Part shown: one piece after another, positions 36,444 to 44,690 of the stretch
Numbering within the stretch: the stretch's first letter is position 1
How the letters are laid out: every line of letters begins with the position of its first letter
NCBI RefSeq assembly: GCF_001424875.1
Contig: NZ_LMCT01000006.1
Location: 1,577 to 65,576, forward strand
Reading direction: 5' to 3'
Source of the DNA: Kitasatospora sp. Root107
GTDB taxonomy: Bacteria; Actinomycetota; Actinomycetes; Streptomycetales; Streptomycetaceae
Length of the DNA: 64,000 nucleotides
Translations under genes and position numbers: made by a program
Notes under the pieces: model-generated
Told to the model about the DNA's origin: nothing
Seen by the model: only the letters and a program-made list of their open reading frames with translations
Database searches by the model: none

Positions 36444-38202
36444 CGTCCTCGTAGAACGCCAACTCGGCCAGCAGGGCCTGCTCCAGAGCGTGGGGCGAGG
36501 AGAGGTAGTGGCCGACGCCGTCGAGGAACAGCGTCCGGGCCGGGCGGCCGAGCGCCTCCAGGCGGTCCGCGAGCTGCGAGATGTCGTCAGCCCGTGCGAT
36601 GTCGTCGTCGGTGCCGTGGATCAGCAGGACCGGCACCTGGATGTTCTCCGCCCGGACCGCTCCTGCCGGGCCGGCCAGGGCTGCGGCGTGCGGTTGCTGG
36701 AACCGCGGGACTGCCTTCTGCCACCGTTCCGGGTCGGTGATCGCCGACGTCGCGGTGGCACCGGTGAACGGAGCCGGGCGGCAGGCGGCCTGAAGTGCGG
36801 TGTATCCGCCGGCGCTGGCCCCGGTGATGAACACCGCGCCAGGCAGCACCTCGTCCCGGGCCAGCAGGTCCTGCGCGACCGCCGCACAGTCCTGGACGTC
36901 GTACTCGCCCCAACGCCCGTCCAGCGACTGCCGAAACGCCCGCCCCTGGCCCGTGCTGCCCCGGTAGGCGACCTCGGCGACAGCGAAGCCCCGGCTGACG
37001 AAGAACTGCACGCGCCAGTCGAGCCGCAGCGGGACGTCATCGGTCGGCCCGGGATGGGCACGCACGATGAGTGGAGCAGGCAGGCCGCCTTCGGGGACGT
37101 GCAGCAGGAAACGGACGTCGGCGTCCCCGGACCTGACCGTACGGTGGAGTGGGTACTCGATGCGGACACCGGCTGGGCCCTGTTCGGTGACCGCGATACC
37201 CGCACCGTCGTTTGGGGCCGCCCGGTCCACCAGCCGCACCGACGGCAGGCTGGCCGGCGTCGATCCGATCACCGCGATGTGCTCGCCGAACTCCGCCAGA
37301 TAGGGCTTCACCGACGTCAGATCGCTTGCCCTGCGGCTCTGCCCGCCGTCGGCGTCGACCCGCAGCAGTCGGGTGCCGATGCCGTCGTGGACGGTCAGCA
37401 CGATGTCACCGTCGGCGGTGACGACGTACGACTGGTAGCCGCCTTCCCACGGCGCGGGAGCGCAGTCGGCCGGCACCGGAGCGACCGCGCGCACCTCACC
37501 GTCATCCCAGCGGTAGAGGTTCCACCACCCCGTCCGGTCGGACATGAAGTAGAGCAGCCCGTCCGGCCCCCACAGCGGCTGGACGACAGACTCCTGCTCA
37601 CCGCCGGCCACCGTCCGCACCGGGCCGCCGCCCGAGCCGATCTCGGTCAGGCGGAGCCAGCAGGAGTCCCACGGCATCCGGTCAGCACGCCACTCCAGGT
37701 ACGCGAGACGGTTGTTGAGCAGCCTCGGAGCGGCCAGGAACCCCTGAGAGGAGACCAGCACCCGTACGCCGCCGCCCCGTTGGTCGATCGCCACGATCTC
37801 GTCGACGCTGTCGGTCCCCCGCACCGCCAGCAGGCTCCCGTCGTCCAGGCGGAGGTCGCCGTACTGAAAGCCGTCCTCGGCTCCGATCAGCTCCGGCTCG
37901 GCACCGGAGTGGATGCGGTAGACCTTGCTGTCCTCGTCCGACACTGCCCACAGCCCATCGAGTGCTGCTGCGAACGAACCACCGCCGTAGGCGTGCAGGC
38001 GACCGCCGACGCAGAACCCGGGAGGTGTCTGCGGGAGAGGACCACCGTCGCCGTCCCACCGCATGACCCTCCGGTCACCGCCGAGGCCGGGATCGCTCTG
38101 CAGCCACCACAGGGCGGCGCCCGACGCAACGAGTTCGTCGAAGGAGACCTGCTCGCGCGCCACCCACTCGGCAGGGAGGGGACCACTGCGTCGCCCGGTC
38201 AT
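36424..38202 (-). CDS. S9-family prolyl oligopeptidase-like peptidase
   Basis: A 592-residue cytoplasmic protein. The first ~340 residues form a beta-propeller-like domain (VYRIHSGAEPELIG, LLYFMSDRTGWWNLYRWDDG). The C-terminal alpha/beta hydrolase has the catalytic set: GASAGGY (Ser about 461), HGTDDD (Asp about 528) and GVGHYL (His about 560), plus the oxyanion-side PLIVRAHPGPT. Such enzymes cleave short peptides or acyl-peptides. The ATG at 38202 has a GAGAGG site. It overlaps the end of the XRE regulator and stands 2.4 kb from the candidate peptide locus, so a role in peptide trimming is possible but unproven. Confidence 0.85.
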   Translation of the reverse strand: MTGRRSGPLPAEWVAREQVSFDELVASGAALWWLQSDPGLGGDRRVMRWDGDGGPLPQTPPGFCVGGRLHAYGGGSFAAALDGLWAVSDEDSKVYRIHSGAEPELIGAEDGFQYGDLRLDDGSLLAVRGTDSVDEIVAIDQRGGGVRVLVSSQGFLAAPRLLNNRLAYLEWRADRMPWDSCWLRLTEIGSGGGPVRTVAGGEQESVVQPLWGPDGLLYFMSDRTGWWNLYRWDDGEVRAVAPVPADCAPAPWEGGYQSYVVTADGDIVLTVHDGIGTRLLRVDADGGQSRRASDLTSVKPYLAEFGEHIAVIGSTPASLPSVRLVDRAAPNDGAGIAVTEQGPAGVRIEYPLHRTVRSGDADVRFLLHVPEGGLPAPLIVRAHPGPTDDVPLRLDWRVQFFVSRGFAVAEVAYRGSTGQGRAFRQSLDGRWGEYDVQDCAAVAQDLLARDEVLPGAVFITGASAGGYTALQAACRPAPFTGATATSAITDPERWQKAVPRFQQPHAAALAGPAGAVRAENIQVPVLLIHGTDDDIARADDISQLADRLEALGRPARTLFLDGVGHYLSSPHALEQALLAELAFYEDVIQRSR

Positions 38203-38298
38203 CGGATCCTCTCAGCCACTCGACATGCCCGTCCGCAGGCTACCCGGGAACCGGAAGCCTTAGTGGGCGGCAGCAGGCGAGTGGCTGGTAACGGATGC

Positions 38299-38985
38299 TC
38301 AGGAAACGCTCTCCTTCGGGGCGTAGCGCAGCAGGACCACGTCGCCCACCGGTCGGGCCTCGATGAGCTTCATCCGGTGGGTGCTGCCGCCCGGGAACTC
38401 GGCGGGGTGGACGAAGCGTGGTGCGGCGGCGTCGCCGACGAGCAGGGGGGCGATGGCGAGGTGGATCTCGTCGGCGAGCCCTTGGGACAGGAACTGGGTG
38501 TGGATCTGGCCGCCGCCCTCGACCATGAGCCGCTCGACTCCCCGTTGGGCGAGGTCGTCCAGCATGGCGCCGAAGTCCACGGCCGTCCCGGTGCTGACCA
38601 CGTCCGCCAGTCCGTTCAGGGTTTCGCGCAGCTTCGGCGCGGCCTCGTCCGTGGTGTAGACGACCTTCTTGTCGCCGTGGTGCCAGAACTTGAGGTCCCG
38701 ACTGAGGTCGCCGCTGGCGGAGATCGTGACCTTGAGAGGGAATTCGGGCTTGCCGGCAGCGACGCGCTCGGCCCGGCGCTTGTCGCTGTTGACCAGCAGG
38801 CGGGGGTTGTCCCGGCGCAGGGTGTTTCCGCCGACGAGGATCGCGTCGGAGTCCGCCCGGACTTGGTCCACCCGGTCGAAGTCATCGGCGTTCGAGAGCA
38901 GGAGCCGGTCGGCGGTGGTGTCGTCGATGTGGCCGTCGATCGAGGTGGCGACGCTCAGCAGGACGAAGGGACGGGCCGGTGCCAT
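38299..38985 (-). CDS. RibD C-terminal-type (dihydrofolate-reductase-fold) reductase
   Basis: A 228-residue protein with the RibD_C pattern: VLLSVATSIDGHIDD at the start, DAILVGGNTLRRDNPRLL and VERLMVEGGGQIHTQFLSQG in the NADPH-binding region, ending DEIHLAIAPLLVGD. Stand-alone proteins of this type reduce the ribosyl group of a pyrimidine in riboflavin or deazaflavin-like routes, or other small carbonyls. No other riboflavin gene is near. Ribosome site weak. Probably an accessory reductase. Confidence 0.85.
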   Translation of the reverse strand: MAPARPFVLLSVATSIDGHIDDTTADRLLLSNADDFDRVDQVRADSDAILVGGNTLRRDNPRLLVNSDKRRAERVAAGKPEFPLKVTISASGDLSRDLKFWHHGDKKVVYTTDEAAPKLRETLNGLADVVSTGTAVDFGAMLDDLAQRGVERLMVEGGGQIHTQFLSQGLADEIHLAIAPLLVGDAAAPRFVHPAEFPGGSTHRMKLIEARPVGDVVLLRYAPKESVS

Positions 38986-39030
38986 CGTGAGGTCCGTTTC
39001 TGGTTGGGGAGGCGTGGGTGCTTGTGGTGA

Positions 39031-40437
39031 TCACACTTCATGAAGGACCGCCCTGTCGAGAGCACGCTGGAAGTCAGCGACCTCGGGAACTCCCTTCCAG
39101 TGCTGTAGGAATGGGGCAAGGGCTGCCAACTCGGTGAAGATTCGGGCTGATCCGGTTGCTGTGCCGATCGACAGCGCTTCGGAGGCTGCCCGGGCGGCTT
39201 GCTCTGGGCCTGCGGTGCGGAGCCGGGAGGCCGCCGAGCGGGCCAGGTACACGCCGCGGTCACGCCGGTAGGACGCGGGTAGTGCTCCGATTGCCCTCTC
39301 GAAGCCGGAGGCCGCCGCTTGGTGAAAACCCAGTAGGGCAAGTGATCTCGCGTGCTGGGCCTGGACATAGGCCGTATCGAGCCAGCGGCCGCGTCCGAGC
39401 GGCTCCACGGTCGAACCACTGACGAGGGCAAGGGCCTGTTCGTAAGAGTGCTGTGCGGCGCGTTCGTCGCCGAGAAGGGCGTGGCCGTGACCGCCGAAGA
39501 CCGCTCCCAGTGCGCTGAGACGGCTTCCGGGAGGGGCCAGCCGGACAGCCGTGTCGGCGAGGTCTACGGCCTCCACGGGTGCCTGCATGTCTCCCGCGAG
39601 CTGGGACTTGCGTGCGAGGACGTAGACCATGAGGTCCTGATCGCCGGCGGCGTTGGACCAGTCGACAGCGCGATCCGCCCAGTACTGGGCGGCGAGGTGG
39701 TCGCCGCTGTCCTGGTACAGCCAGCTGCAGAACTCCGCGTACTCCGCCTGGACTTGGAGCAGGTCGCGCCGATCGCGACCGGCAGCTTCCGCCCGAAGCT
39801 GTGTGATGAGTCGGATGTGGTCTTCGGCAGTCGCCACGACATGACGGGGGCCGAGGACGTTGTCGCACTCCACGAGTGACCGGCGCAGCAGCCGCATGTT
39901 CTCCACCGGGTGGAGGTCGGAGGACAGCACCGGCTGAGCTGCTTGTGCGGCCGGTACGGCAAGTCCGGACAGTACGGAGACTCCCGCTGCGGCAGCGACT
40001 CCGCGCAGCAGGGCACGGCGCGGCATGGTCACGAAGATGATCCTTCCATCCGATGTTCGGCAACCCACTCGGACGTCCCCGTTCATGAGCGCCATGGTGG
40101 CCGGTCCCGGGGTCGGCCCCGCATCTGGCCGCGCGACCAGGTGATCTGATCTGTCGTCAGCGACGGAGCCATGGCTTCGGCTGGCTTCCGGATCAGCTCG
40201 ATTGGACAGGTTCCGGCGCGAATCCGATTCCAACGGCTGCAGGAGCTCGGCGAGCTCGCCGGGGCGGATGCGCAACAGGGCTGCCAGGTGAGGGCGCTGC
40301 CACGGCTGAGGTTCACCGTCGCCCCGCTCCCAACGCCCGACCGTTGACCGATCGACGCCGGCCGCTTCGGCGAACGACTCCTGGGTGAAGCCGACACTCT
40401 TGCGTTGCCGGATCAACGCTTCGCGCCTGTCGGCCAA
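39031..40437 (-). CDS. XRE-TPR regulator with an embedded hydrophobic segment
   Basis: A 468-residue regulator starting at a TTG (40437). Residues 7-60 are an XRE helix-turn-helix (IRQRKSVGFTQESFAEAAG, then STVGRWERGDGEPQPWQ). Residues 138-168 hold an unusual Tat-like stretch (MPRRALLRGVAAAAGVSVLS) ending in AVPAAQA, that is, a hydrophobic segment in the middle of a DNA-binding protein. The rest is helical, TPR-like (LAAQYWADRAVDWSNAAGD, DERAAQHSYEQALALVSG). It is divergent from the 44-aa peptide gene and likely controls it; the hydrophobic segment might tie the regulator to the membrane. Related Streptomyces regulators have the same feature. Confidence 0.8.
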   Translation of the reverse strand: MADRREALIRQRKSVGFTQESFAEAAGVDRSTVGRWERGDGEPQPWQRPHLAALLRIRPGELAELLQPLESDSRRNLSNRADPEASRSHGSVADDRSDHLVARPDAGPTPGPATMALMNGDVRVGCRTSDGRIIFVTMPRRALLRGVAAAAGVSVLSGLAVPAAQAAQPVLSSDLHPVENMRLLRRSLVECDNVLGPRHVVATAEDHIRLITQLRAEAAGRDRRDLLQVQAEYAEFCSWLYQDSGDHLAAQYWADRAVDWSNAAGDQDLMVYVLARKSQLAGDMQAPVEAVDLADTAVRLAPPGSRLSALGAVFGGHGHALLGDERAAQHSYEQALALVSGSTVEPLGRGRWLDTAYVQAQHARSLALLGFHQAAASGFERAIGALPASYRRDRGVYLARSAASRLRTAGPEQAARAASEALSIGTATGSARIFTELAALAPFLQHWKGVPEVADFQRALDRAVLHEV

Positions 40438-40566
40438 CCGTCGCCACCCCTCGCCCCGAAGTCGTCAGCGGGCGGAACCCCCTGCGCACGACAAGATTTC
40501 CCCCACGGATGCCCCATGGATGCCACAATTCTGCTCTGTTCCCGCGCCGTTGGAGGCGGTTCTGTT

Positions 40567-40600
40567 GAGACCTGCCGGATCGCACTGACCGGTAGGTCTC
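40567..40600 (+). promoter_or_regulatory. 12-bp hairpin just upstream of the small-peptide gene
   Basis: Bases 40567-40578 pair with 40589-40600 (11 Watson-Crick pairs and one G-U) around a 10-base loop, ending 2 bases before the AGAAGGGA ribosome site of the peptide gene at 40619. It could be an attenuator, an RNA stabiliser or, as DNA, an operator. The gap 40438-40618 contains no gene. Confidence 0.5.
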
Positions 40601-40618
40601 CAGAAGGGAAGTTCCAGG

Positions 40619-40753
40619 ATGCAGGAGATCCAGCAGACGGCCGCCGACGAGGGCGGTCTGCTCGTCGCCAAGCGGAACATCACCGCCGCGCGTTCCCGCG
40701 CCGACGTCCCGTCCGACAACACGGGCGGCCGGTCCGACCAGAACGACACCTGA
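40619..40753 (+). CDS. Small peptide, 44 aa, candidate substrate of the following enzymes
   Basis: An ATG with a GAAGGGA site upstream opens a 44-residue frame. The first half is leader-like (MQEIQQTAADEGGLLVAKRN), the second half is hydrophilic and rich in Ser, Asp, Asn, Gly and Arg (RADVPSDNTGGRSDQNDT) with no Cys. The stop lies 14 bases before the start of the JmjC/cupin gene, and three more genes follow with overlaps. Position, size and a composition typical of precursor peptides suggest a RiPP precursor whose Asp/Asn/Arg side chains could be hydroxylated. This is inference from context; I know no named family with this sequence. Confidence 0.55.
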   Translation: MQEIQQTAADEGGLLVAKRNITAARSRADVPSDNTGGRSDQNDT

Positions 40754-40767
40754 GCCGGACGCCCACG

Positions 40768-41958
40768 ATGCATGATTCCGCTTCGTGGGCGGTGCGCCTG
40801 GGCGGGGACATGTTCCTCGCCCAGGCGTTGCACCGCTCCTACGCCGTCTTCCCGGCCGACGACGCCAACTGCGCGCCGCTGCTGTCCTGGGGCGACCTGA
40901 ACACCATCCTCGCCACCCACCGCATGGAGCCGCCGAGACTGCGTCTTTCGCAAGACGGCGAGACCGTCCCCCTTCACCGGTACTCGGCACCGATCACCAA
41001 CCGCCGCGGTGTTACCTGGAACCGCGTTCACCCCGCCGAGCTCCATGCCCGACTCGCCGAAGGCGCTTCCCTGGTTGTGGACGCGATCGACGAGATCCAT
41101 CCGCCGATCGGCGCCGCCGCCGAGGCACTCGAACGCTTCCTCGGTACGCCGGTACAGACGAACGCCTACGCCTCCTGGACGGAGAAGGAGGGCTTCGGCC
41201 GACACTGGGACGACCATGACGTGGTCGTGGTCCAACAGCACGGCGCGAAGCGCTGGCGACTGTGGGAACCGACCCGGACGGCGCCCACCTTCCGCGACGT
41301 GGAGTCCCCGGAAGAACCCGACGGGGAGCCGGTCGCTGACATCGTCCTCCACCCCGGCGACGTCCTCTATCTGCCGCGTGGCTGGTGGCATGCCGTGACC
41401 GCCGACCAGGGCACCGAATCCCTGCATCTGACGTTCGGCCTCGTCACCCACACCGGAGGCGGTCTCATCGGCTGGCTGGTCGACCAGATGCAAGCGGACA
41501 CCATCATGCGACTGGACGTCCCCCGCCACGCGGAACCGGCGGAGAAGTCCGCCTACCGGAACGCCTTGCAGGCAGCGATGACCACTGCCCTGTCCGACCC
41601 GGCGCTGATCGACCGGTGGGCGGACTCCACCGACACCACTCACTTCGGCCGCCCGGCCCCTTCACTCCCGTACGTGGAGGCGCTCCCCGCACGCCGGGAG
41701 ATCACCGTGCGGATCACGGCGACCCGCGCCAAGCTCACGACCAACACCGCTGCGGGAGCGGTCACCCTGGCGGCGGCCGGCACGGAGTGGGAGTTCGCGG
41801 AACAGGCAACTCCCCTGCTCCGCACCCTGCTCAAGGGAGAACCCGTGACCATCGGAGCACTCGCCGATGCCGCCCGCCTGGAGACCAAGGACGTGGCAGG
41901 CCTCCTTACCGACCTCATCAAGGGCCAAGCCGTCGCCGTCGTCAAGGCAACACCGTGA
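40768..41958 (+). CDS. JmjC/cupin_4-type Fe(II) oxygenase
   Basis: A 396-residue protein of the ribosomal-oxygenase-like cupin_4/JmjC group. The iron-binding HxD is H146-W-D148 in GRHWDDHD, and the second histidine is H208 in RGWWHAVT; LHPGDVLYLPRGWWH is the typical strand before it. The region QQHGAKRWRLWEP holds conserved 2-oxoglutarate-side residues. The C-terminal ~130 residues end in a winged-helix-like part (VTIGALADAARLETKDVAGL). These enzymes hydroxylate protein or peptide side chains (His, Arg, Asp/Asn). It starts 14 bases after the small peptide and overlaps the reductase gene, so the peptide is the most likely substrate. Confidence 0.8.
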   Translation: MHDSASWAVRLGGDMFLAQALHRSYAVFPADDANCAPLLSWGDLNTILATHRMEPPRLRLSQDGETVPLHRYSAPITNRRGVTWNRVHPAELHARLAEGASLVVDAIDEIHPPIGAAAEALERFLGTPVQTNAYASWTEKEGFGRHWDDHDVVVVQQHGAKRWRLWEPTRTAPTFRDVESPEEPDGEPVADIVLHPGDVLYLPRGWWHAVTADQGTESLHLTFGLVTHTGGGLIGWLVDQMQADTIMRLDVPRHAEPAEKSAYRNALQAAMTTALSDPALIDRWADSTDTTHFGRPAPSLPYVEALPARREITVRITATRAKLTTNTAAGAVTLAAAGTEWEFAEQATPLLRTLLKGEPVTIGALADAARLETKDVAGLLTDLIKGQAVAVVKATP

Positions 41959-42800
41959 ACGCCGTCCTCGGCCTGGGGACCTACCGGGTGCGCGCCGTCA
42001 ACGAGGCGGCGCGCACCGCCCTTTCGGCCGGAGCACCCTGGATCGACACAGCACCCAACTACGCGCACGGCCACGCACACCGTGACCTCGCCGCCGCCCT
42101 GGCCGAGTACCCGGGTGTCCGAGTGGCGACGAAGACCGGCTTCGACCCGCAGGGACACCACAGCCTCGCCCCGGAGTTCGTCCGATCCCAGACCGAACAG
42201 TCCCTCGCCGTACTCGGCCGGGCCGACTTGGTGTTCGTTCACAATCCCGAGCGGTCCAGCCACGACCGCCAGCAACTGCACCAGAACCTCCTCGCCGCGT
42301 TCGCCGTGCTGGAGGAGTTCGCCCACGCTGGGCGCATCGGCGGCTACGGCGTCGCCACCTGGTCCGGCTTCACCGCCCAGGCGTTCACCGTCGCGGAGCT
42401 GACCGCGCTGGCCCGCGACGCGGCTGGATCGCAGGACCACCACCTCGCCGGGTTGCAGATGCCAGTGAGCCTGGTGATGGCCGAGCCCATCACCCAGGCT
42501 CTCGCCGGAGCCGGGCCACTCGTGCACGCGCGCGACGCCGGGATCACCACCTTCGCCTCCGCGCCCCTGCACGGCGGTGAACTCCCCGGCCTGATGACCC
42601 CCGAACTGGTGAATCTCATCCAGCCGGGATCGAACCCGCACGCCGCCGCGTTCCATCTGGTTGGGGCATGCCCGGCGTTGGATGTCGTCCTCACCTCAAC
42701 CAGCAGCCGCACGCACTGGGACGAAGCCGCAGCAGCTCTCGCTGCCCCGATCCCGGAAGACCGACTCAGGAAGGTGCTCAATGTCCTTTCAGCTGGATGA
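41955..42800 (+). CDS. Aldo/keto reductase-family protein
   Basis: A 281-residue TIM-barrel oxidoreductase. The catalytic tetrad is complete: D31 and Y36 (IDTAPNYAHG), K60 (VATKTGF) and H96 (LVFVHNPE). The C-terminal NADPH-binding part is short and differs from standard members, so cofactor use is uncertain. The GTG start overlaps the TGA of the oxygenase (GTGA) and its end overlaps the kinase-like gene by 20 bases, so all are translated together. A reductase after an oxygenase suggests a carbonyl made by oxidation and then reduced, or an aldehyde scavenged; this is inference. Confidence 0.8.
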   Translation: MNAVLGLGTYRVRAVNEAARTALSAGAPWIDTAPNYAHGHAHRDLAAALAEYPGVRVATKTGFDPQGHHSLAPEFVRSQTEQSLAVLGRADLVFVHNPERSSHDRQQLHQNLLAAFAVLEEFAHAGRIGGYGVATWSGFTAQAFTVAELTALARDAAGSQDHHLAGLQMPVSLVMAEPITQALAGAGPLVHARDAGITTFASAPLHGGELPGLMTPELVNLIQPGSNPHAAAFHLVGACPALDVVLTSTSSRTHWDEAAAALAAPIPEDRLRKVLNVLSAG

Positions 42801-43605
42801 CGCTACCCGCCAGCTGCTGGAGAGCGCGCACACCAGGGCCGCCGCCTTCCTCGGTCTCGCCTGCTCCGGGCCGCCCGTCTTCGGCACCTCCGGCTCCACC
42901 GCCGGCCGCCGGGCGGGGAACCTGTGGCTGCGTGTCTCCAGCAGCAGGCGCCGTCACGCCCCCCGGGCCTCCGGTCAAGGGCCCCTCGGCGCAGAGCAGT
43001 GCATCCCGGAGTCCGTTCCGCGCCCTCGGCTGCACGACACCCTGGACTGGACCGAGGGCGACCGGTTCTACCAGGCCGACGTCTTCGACCTCGTCGGCCC
43101 TGCGGTGTCCGCGTCACCGGACCTCCGTAAGGACCCGGGCCTGGAGGACAGCTGGTGGAGCGGCTTGAAGACTGCGCTGACCGACATCGCCACGGCCCCG
43201 GGCACGAAGATCACCCTGCGGCCGGCCTGGATCGAGGAGGTGTTCCCGAAGTACCTCGGCATCCCGGCCCCCACACACGTCGAACGGGTCACCGGCCACG
43301 GAGACCTGCAGTGGGCCAACCTGACCGCCCGGCGGCTCATGATCCTGGACTGGGAACGGTGGGGACTCGTTCCGCTCGGCTACGACCCTGCCGTTCTGTG
43401 GGTCAGCAGCTTCCTCGTGCCCACCGTCGCGGACCGAATCCGCGCGGAGTTCTCCGACGTCCTCGACACTCCGGCGGGACGTGTCGGCCAACTGGTCGCT
43501 CTCGCGGAAATGCTCCAAGCCGTTGACCGCGGGTACTACCCAGAGCTAGCGCCGCTGCTCGCAGACGCTGCATACAGGCTCACTGGTGTTCGCCCCGCGC
43601 ACTGA
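42781..43605 (+). CDS. Aminoglycoside-phosphotransferase-fold protein
   Basis: A 274-residue APH/ChoK-like protein with the catalytic loop HGDLQWAN and metal-binding LDWERW. It is a paralogue of the protein at 9215-10066. The N-terminal lobe between residues 45 and 75 is arginine/serine-rich (LWLRVSSSRRRHAPRASG) and looks irregular, possibly a local frame wobble. The ATG overlaps the reductase gene by 20 bases. As the last gene of the peptide locus it could phosphorylate the product or an intermediate, or be a self-protection kinase. Substrate unknown. Confidence 0.7.
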   Translation: MSFQLDDATRQLLESAHTRAAAFLGLACSGPPVFGTSGSTAGRRAGNLWLRVSSSRRRHAPRASGQGPLGAEQCIPESVPRPRLHDTLDWTEGDRFYQADVFDLVGPAVSASPDLRKDPGLEDSWWSGLKTALTDIATAPGTKITLRPAWIEEVFPKYLGIPAPTHVERVTGHGDLQWANLTARRLMILDWERWGLVPLGYDPAVLWVSSFLVPTVADRIRAEFSDVLDTPAGRVGQLVALAEMLQAVDRGYYPELAPLLADAAYRLTGVRPAH

Positions 43606-43661
43606 TCGCAGACGCCACGACGGGGATGGCTGAACGGGCCCTAAGATTAGGCGCGTTGGGC

Positions 43662-44375
43662 CTACCAGGCGAGGGATTCACGGTTGTAGAAGAGGCCGCC
43701 GGTGGGTCCGTCGTCGGGGAGGGTGGCGAGCCAGACGGGTGTGTCAGCGGCTTCCTCGGGGGTGCGGTCGGTCTCTTCGTAGGCCATGCGCGTGTTCATT
43801 CGGCCGGGTGCGGCGGCGTTCACGAGGATGTTGGAGCCGTCGAGTTCGGCGGCGAGGATCTGGGTGAGGGCGTTGAGGCCGACCTTGGAGACGCGGTAAC
43901 TCACGTTGCCGGTGCCCATGTTGTTCTGGGAGCCGAGATGGCTAGTGATGTTGACGATCCGGCCGAAGTTGTTCTTCCGCATCTCGCCGATGGCGGCGGC
44001 GCTGAGGCGCCAGGCGCCGAGCAGGTTGGTGTCGAGGGTGGCGCGGACCTTCTCGAAGTCGGGGCTCGACGCGAGCTGCGCACGGTCGACGGCGACGGCG
44101 GCGTTGTTGACCAGGATGTCCAGGCGACCGAAGGGCGCGGCGACGTCGGCGACGGCGCGAGCGACGCTCGCGGGGTCGGTGACGTCGAGGACGTGGGCGT
44201 GCACCATCAGGCCCTTGCGGCCAAGGGCGGTCTCGGCGTCGCGGCCGGCCAGGGTGTCGCGCACGCCCATGACGACGTGGATGCCCTGCTCGGCGAGGCG
44301 GGCCGCGATGGCGAAGCCGAGGCCGCGGTTACCGCCGGAGACGAGTGCGACGCGCTGGTCCGAGAAGTCGGTCAT
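43662..44375 (-). CDS. Short-chain dehydrogenase/reductase
   Basis: A 237-residue classical SDR: cofactor motif SGGNRGLGFAIAARLAEQG, NNAA motif (DILVNNAAVAVD), catalytic Ser region (IVNITSHLGS) and YRVSK with the Tyr and Lys. NADPH preference is suggested by the arginine after the GGNRG loop. Cytoplasmic. The ATG overlaps the TGA of the frameshifted small gene upstream (ATGA), so expression may depend on it. It is convergent with the peptide locus across 56 bases and not obviously part of it. Confidence 0.9.
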   Translation of the reverse strand: MTDFSDQRVALVSGGNRGLGFAIAARLAEQGIHVVMGVRDTLAGRDAETALGRKGLMVHAHVLDVTDPASVARAVADVAAPFGRLDILVNNAAVAVDRAQLASSPDFEKVRATLDTNLLGAWRLSAAAIGEMRKNNFGRIVNITSHLGSQNNMGTGNVSYRVSKVGLNALTQILAAELDGSNILVNAAAPGRMNTRMAYEETDRTPEEAADTPVWLATLPDDGPTGGLFYNRESLAW

Positions 44376-44619
44376 GCGACCAGTGTGGCGAACTGGGCGT
44401 CGATCTTCGCGACCCGGGTGTCGTTCTTGGCCAGTGGGAATGCCGTGCGGGCGTGGTGAGACCAGAGAACGCTGCGCTGCGACGGGCGTCGCGGAGCAGC
44501 TCGACGGCGGACTCCAGCAGAGCCCCGGCCGCAGGCCGCATCTCGTCGATCGCTTGCTGCACAACGGGCGATCGCCTCAGCGCCACCGCCCCCGAATGAG
44601 GTGCCCCAAGATATGACAT
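44372..44619 (-). pseudogene. Small frameshifted gene coupled to the SDR gene
   Basis: One frame starts at 44619 (MSYLGAPHSGA) and runs through VVQQAIDEMRPAAGALLESA and LLRDARRSAAFSGLTTP; another frame ends in AFPLAKNDTRVAKIDAQFA and stops at 44372, exactly overlapping the SDR start. One extra base in the C-run near 44450 joins them into 82 residues. The clean end at the SDR ATG argues that the second half is genuinely coding. I do not recognise the protein. Confidence 0.45.
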
Positions 44620-44690
44620 AAGGTGCAGATCTGAACTGTTGATGCCGCCACCTCGGGCTCTGGCGCGTAACCACGGAGGAGGGCTGCGCC

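Noticed and set aside
36277..39030. Plus-strand open frame of over 900 codons
   Set aside because: It lies opposite the S9 peptidase and RibD-like genes, has shadow composition (Arg, Val, Gly, Asp) and no domain.
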